Part shown: one piece after another, positions 62,883 to 64,000 of the stretch
How positions within the stretch are numbered: the first letter of the stretch is position 1
Layout: every line of letters starts with the position of its first letter
Assembly: GCA_040006895.1 (NCBI GenBank)
Contig: JBDTWB010000001.1
Span: forward strand, 1-64,000
Direction of reading: 5' to 3'
DNA: 64,000 bases
From: CAIWHR01 sp040006895
GTDB taxonomy: Bacteria > Pseudomonadota > Gammaproteobacteria > Burkholderiales > Casimicrobiaceae
The notes under the pieces: model-generated
Seen by the model: only the letters and a program-made list of their open reading frames with translations
Told to the model about the DNA's origin: nothing
Databases searched by the model: none
Position numbers and translations under genes: made by a program

Positions 62883-63355
62883 GGCGCGGTGTGCCAGGGC
62901 GCAGGCGCTTCCGACAGCGCGAAGGTGCCGTACTCCGCCGGGATGTTGATCTCGATCACCTCGAGATCGTCGGAGCGCGCGATGACGTTATGAGCCACCC
63001 CCGCGGGCTGCGACAGCGCCCCGCCGGCCGTAAGGGTCACTTCCTCGGCGACATCCGCAAAACGGAAAGTGAGCGAGCCTTTCAGGACGTAGACGAAATG
63101 GCCGGTCATGTCGTGCCAGTGCCAGCCGGTGGGCGCCGGAAAGGGCCGGATCGCGCGAATATGCTTGGCGCCGATCGCGCCCGCAGTGGCCGCGGCAAGC
63201 CCGAGATCACGATACTCGACGTCGGCGCGCAGGCCTTCACGCTCGAAGTGCGCACGCGTGGCGGGCTGCGAGGCGAGCGCGCTCAACGCCTGGGCGAGTG
63301 CGAGCGGACCCGGGTAGCGCGGCGCTGCCGGTGCGGCGGATTCCTGATCGGCCAT
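62879..63355 (-). CDS. Cupin domain protein
   Basis: 158-residue single-cupin protein. GWHWHDMTGHFVYVLKGSLTF gives the metal-binding H-x-H (written as pattern H-W-H-D) and a second histidine lies in QPAGVAHNVI. The N-terminal 60 residues form a helical extension. Such small cupins can be sugar-acid or ring-fission-product isomerases/dioxygenases; no reaction can be named. CGAGGAGGAG is ideal before the ATG. Probably the first gene of the operon that includes the importer and DapA-like lyase, with the SDR gene 119 bp upstream. Confidence 0.86.
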   Translation of the reverse strand: MADQESAAPAAPRYPGPLALAQALSALASQPATRAHFEREGLRADVEYRDLGLAAATAGAIGAKHIRAIRPFPAPTGWHWHDMTGHFVYVLKGSLTFRFADVAEEVTLTAGGALSQPAGVAHNVIARSDDLEVIEINIPAEYGTFALSEAPAPWHTAP

Positions 63356-63474
63356 CTTGCTCCTCCTCGTGCCCTGTCCCGGGCCTTCATCCAATTGCCG
63401 TCCCATGGCGACGACTCGTCCTGCCATTCTGGCACGCGTCGCCGGCATTGCGTATGCGTCGCCGGCAACGCCGA

Positions 63475-63999
63475 CTACATGGTGACGTTGACGGCGCCGC
63501 CGTCGATCAGCAGGTTGTGGCCGACGATGAAGCCGGCATGGGCGCTGCACAGGAATGCGCATGCCTTGCCGAATTCTTCCGGCGAACCGAACCGTCCGGC
63601 GGGCACCTCCGCACGTCGCGCCGCGGCGAATGCGTCGAAGTCCTGGCCCGCCTTGGCCGAGCGCTTGCGCAGGCCGTCGACCGTACGGGCGGTGTCGAAT
63701 GGTCCTGGCAGCAGATTGTTGATGGTCACGTTGTGCCGCGCGACCTGGCGCGCGAGGCCCGCCACGAACCCGGTCAGACCGGTGCGCGCACCGTTGGAGA
63801 GGCCGAGGTCGGGCAACGGAGCCCGGACCGACCGCGACGTGATGTTGACGATGCGGCCGAAACGACGCTCGATCATGCCGTCGATGACGGCCCTGATCAG
63901 CATGATCGGCGTGATCATGTTGTCATTGAGGGCCTTCTGCCACGTCGGTTCGTCCCAGTCGCGGAAATCGCCGAGGGGCGGGCCACCCGCGTTGTTCAC
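63475..63999 (-). CDS. SDR family oxidoreductase, N-terminus beyond the window
   Basis: The last 174 residues of a short-chain dehydrogenase/reductase; the N-terminal cofactor loop lies off the right edge. NNAGG is present, the catalytic Ser motif reads NITSRSV, but the Y-x-x-x-K site reads S-N-G-A-R (Tyr to Ser, Lys to Arg). Divergent SDRs with LGLSNGAR exist, so this may be a family trait rather than decay. C-terminal RFGSPEEFGKACAFLCS is typical. Co-directional with the cupin-importer operon. Confidence 0.85.
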   Translation of the reverse strand: MNNAGGPPLGDFRDWDEPTWQKALNDNMITPIMLIRAVIDGMIERRFGRIVNITSRSVRAPLPDLGLSNGARTGLTGFVAGLARQVARHNVTINNLLPGPFDTARTVDGLRKRSAKAGQDFDAFAAARRAEVPAGRFGSPEEFGKACAFLCSAHAGFIVGHNLLIDGGAVNVTM

Positions 64000-64000
64000 C

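Overview
The window looks like a chromosomal segment of a high-GC betaproteobacterium related to Burkholderiales or Nitrosomonadales. This is inferred from gene orders familiar in that class: yicC-gmk-rpoZ-spoT, yqgE-ruvX-pyrR-pyrB-pyrC', and thrB-DUF2782 close to polA with a BPSS1780-type membrane gene. I see no rRNA or tRNA gene, insertion sequence, phage gene or CRISPR array. Coding density is high and the codon bias is strongly GC3, so very long open frames occur antisense to real genes.

Layout. 1-3.5 kb: an acidic orphan protein, mscL, a cold-shock gene and a short, core-only methionine synthase. 3.6-9.2 kb: a D-2-hydroxyacid dehydrogenase followed by a four-gene sugar-type ABC importer. 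9.3-11.2 kb: a monothiol glutaredoxin, then amtB behind what looks like a complete NtrC/sigma-54 control region. 11.3-15.3 kb: the spoT/rpoZ/gmk/yicC block on the minus strand. 15.4-18.4 kb: a Ser/Thr kinase and PP2C phosphatase pair behind a near-consensus sigma-54 promoter, then dnaQ. 18.4-21 kb: a PEP-CTERM exported protein and ilvA. 21.4-32.7 kb: a Pil-Chp chemosensory cluster (pilG, pilH, pilI, pilJ and a 2502-residue chpA) for type IV pilus control. 32.9-41.8 kb: mixed metabolism, stress and repair genes (FAD monooxygenase, small lipoprotein, PRC-barrel protein, DUF2784, exported MsrB, EF-G paralogue, photolyase, PhoD-like enzyme). 41.8-46.6 kb: yqgE-ruvX-pyrR-pyrB-pyrC', then an AhpD-fold protein and yggX. 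46.6-56.3 kb: argA/uvrD divergent, BPSS1780-type gene, thrB, DUF2782, LOG-family gene and polA. 56.5-64 kb: two converging NitT/TauT-type ABC import operons, one carrying a DapA-like lyase and a cupin, with an SDR gene upstream.

How they work together. Four candidate sigma-54 (-24/-12) promoters fall in the first 20 kb. They lie ahead of the acidic orphan, amtB, the kinase/phosphatase pair and the PEP-CTERM gene, which suggests RpoN links nitrogen status, phospho-signalling and the cell surface in this organism. The Pil-Chp cluster and the exported PEP-CTERM protein also point to a surface-attached lifestyle. Three ABC importers, two of the NitT/TauT type, suggest scavenging of small organic solutes.

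Strongest points for follow-up: (i) PolA appears to have lost two catalytic aspartates of its 3'-5' exonuclease domain; (ii) the PEP-CTERM protein has one cysteine plus a Q-x-G-I-W motif reminiscent of Cys-Gln thioester adhesin domains; (iii) the sigma-54-driven kinase/phosphatase pair; (iv) polA and a LOG-family gene whose divergent start codons overlap inside a single CATG; (v) the unassigned uptake-plus-catabolism operon at the right end. All calls come from reading the sequence; no database search or structure prediction was run.
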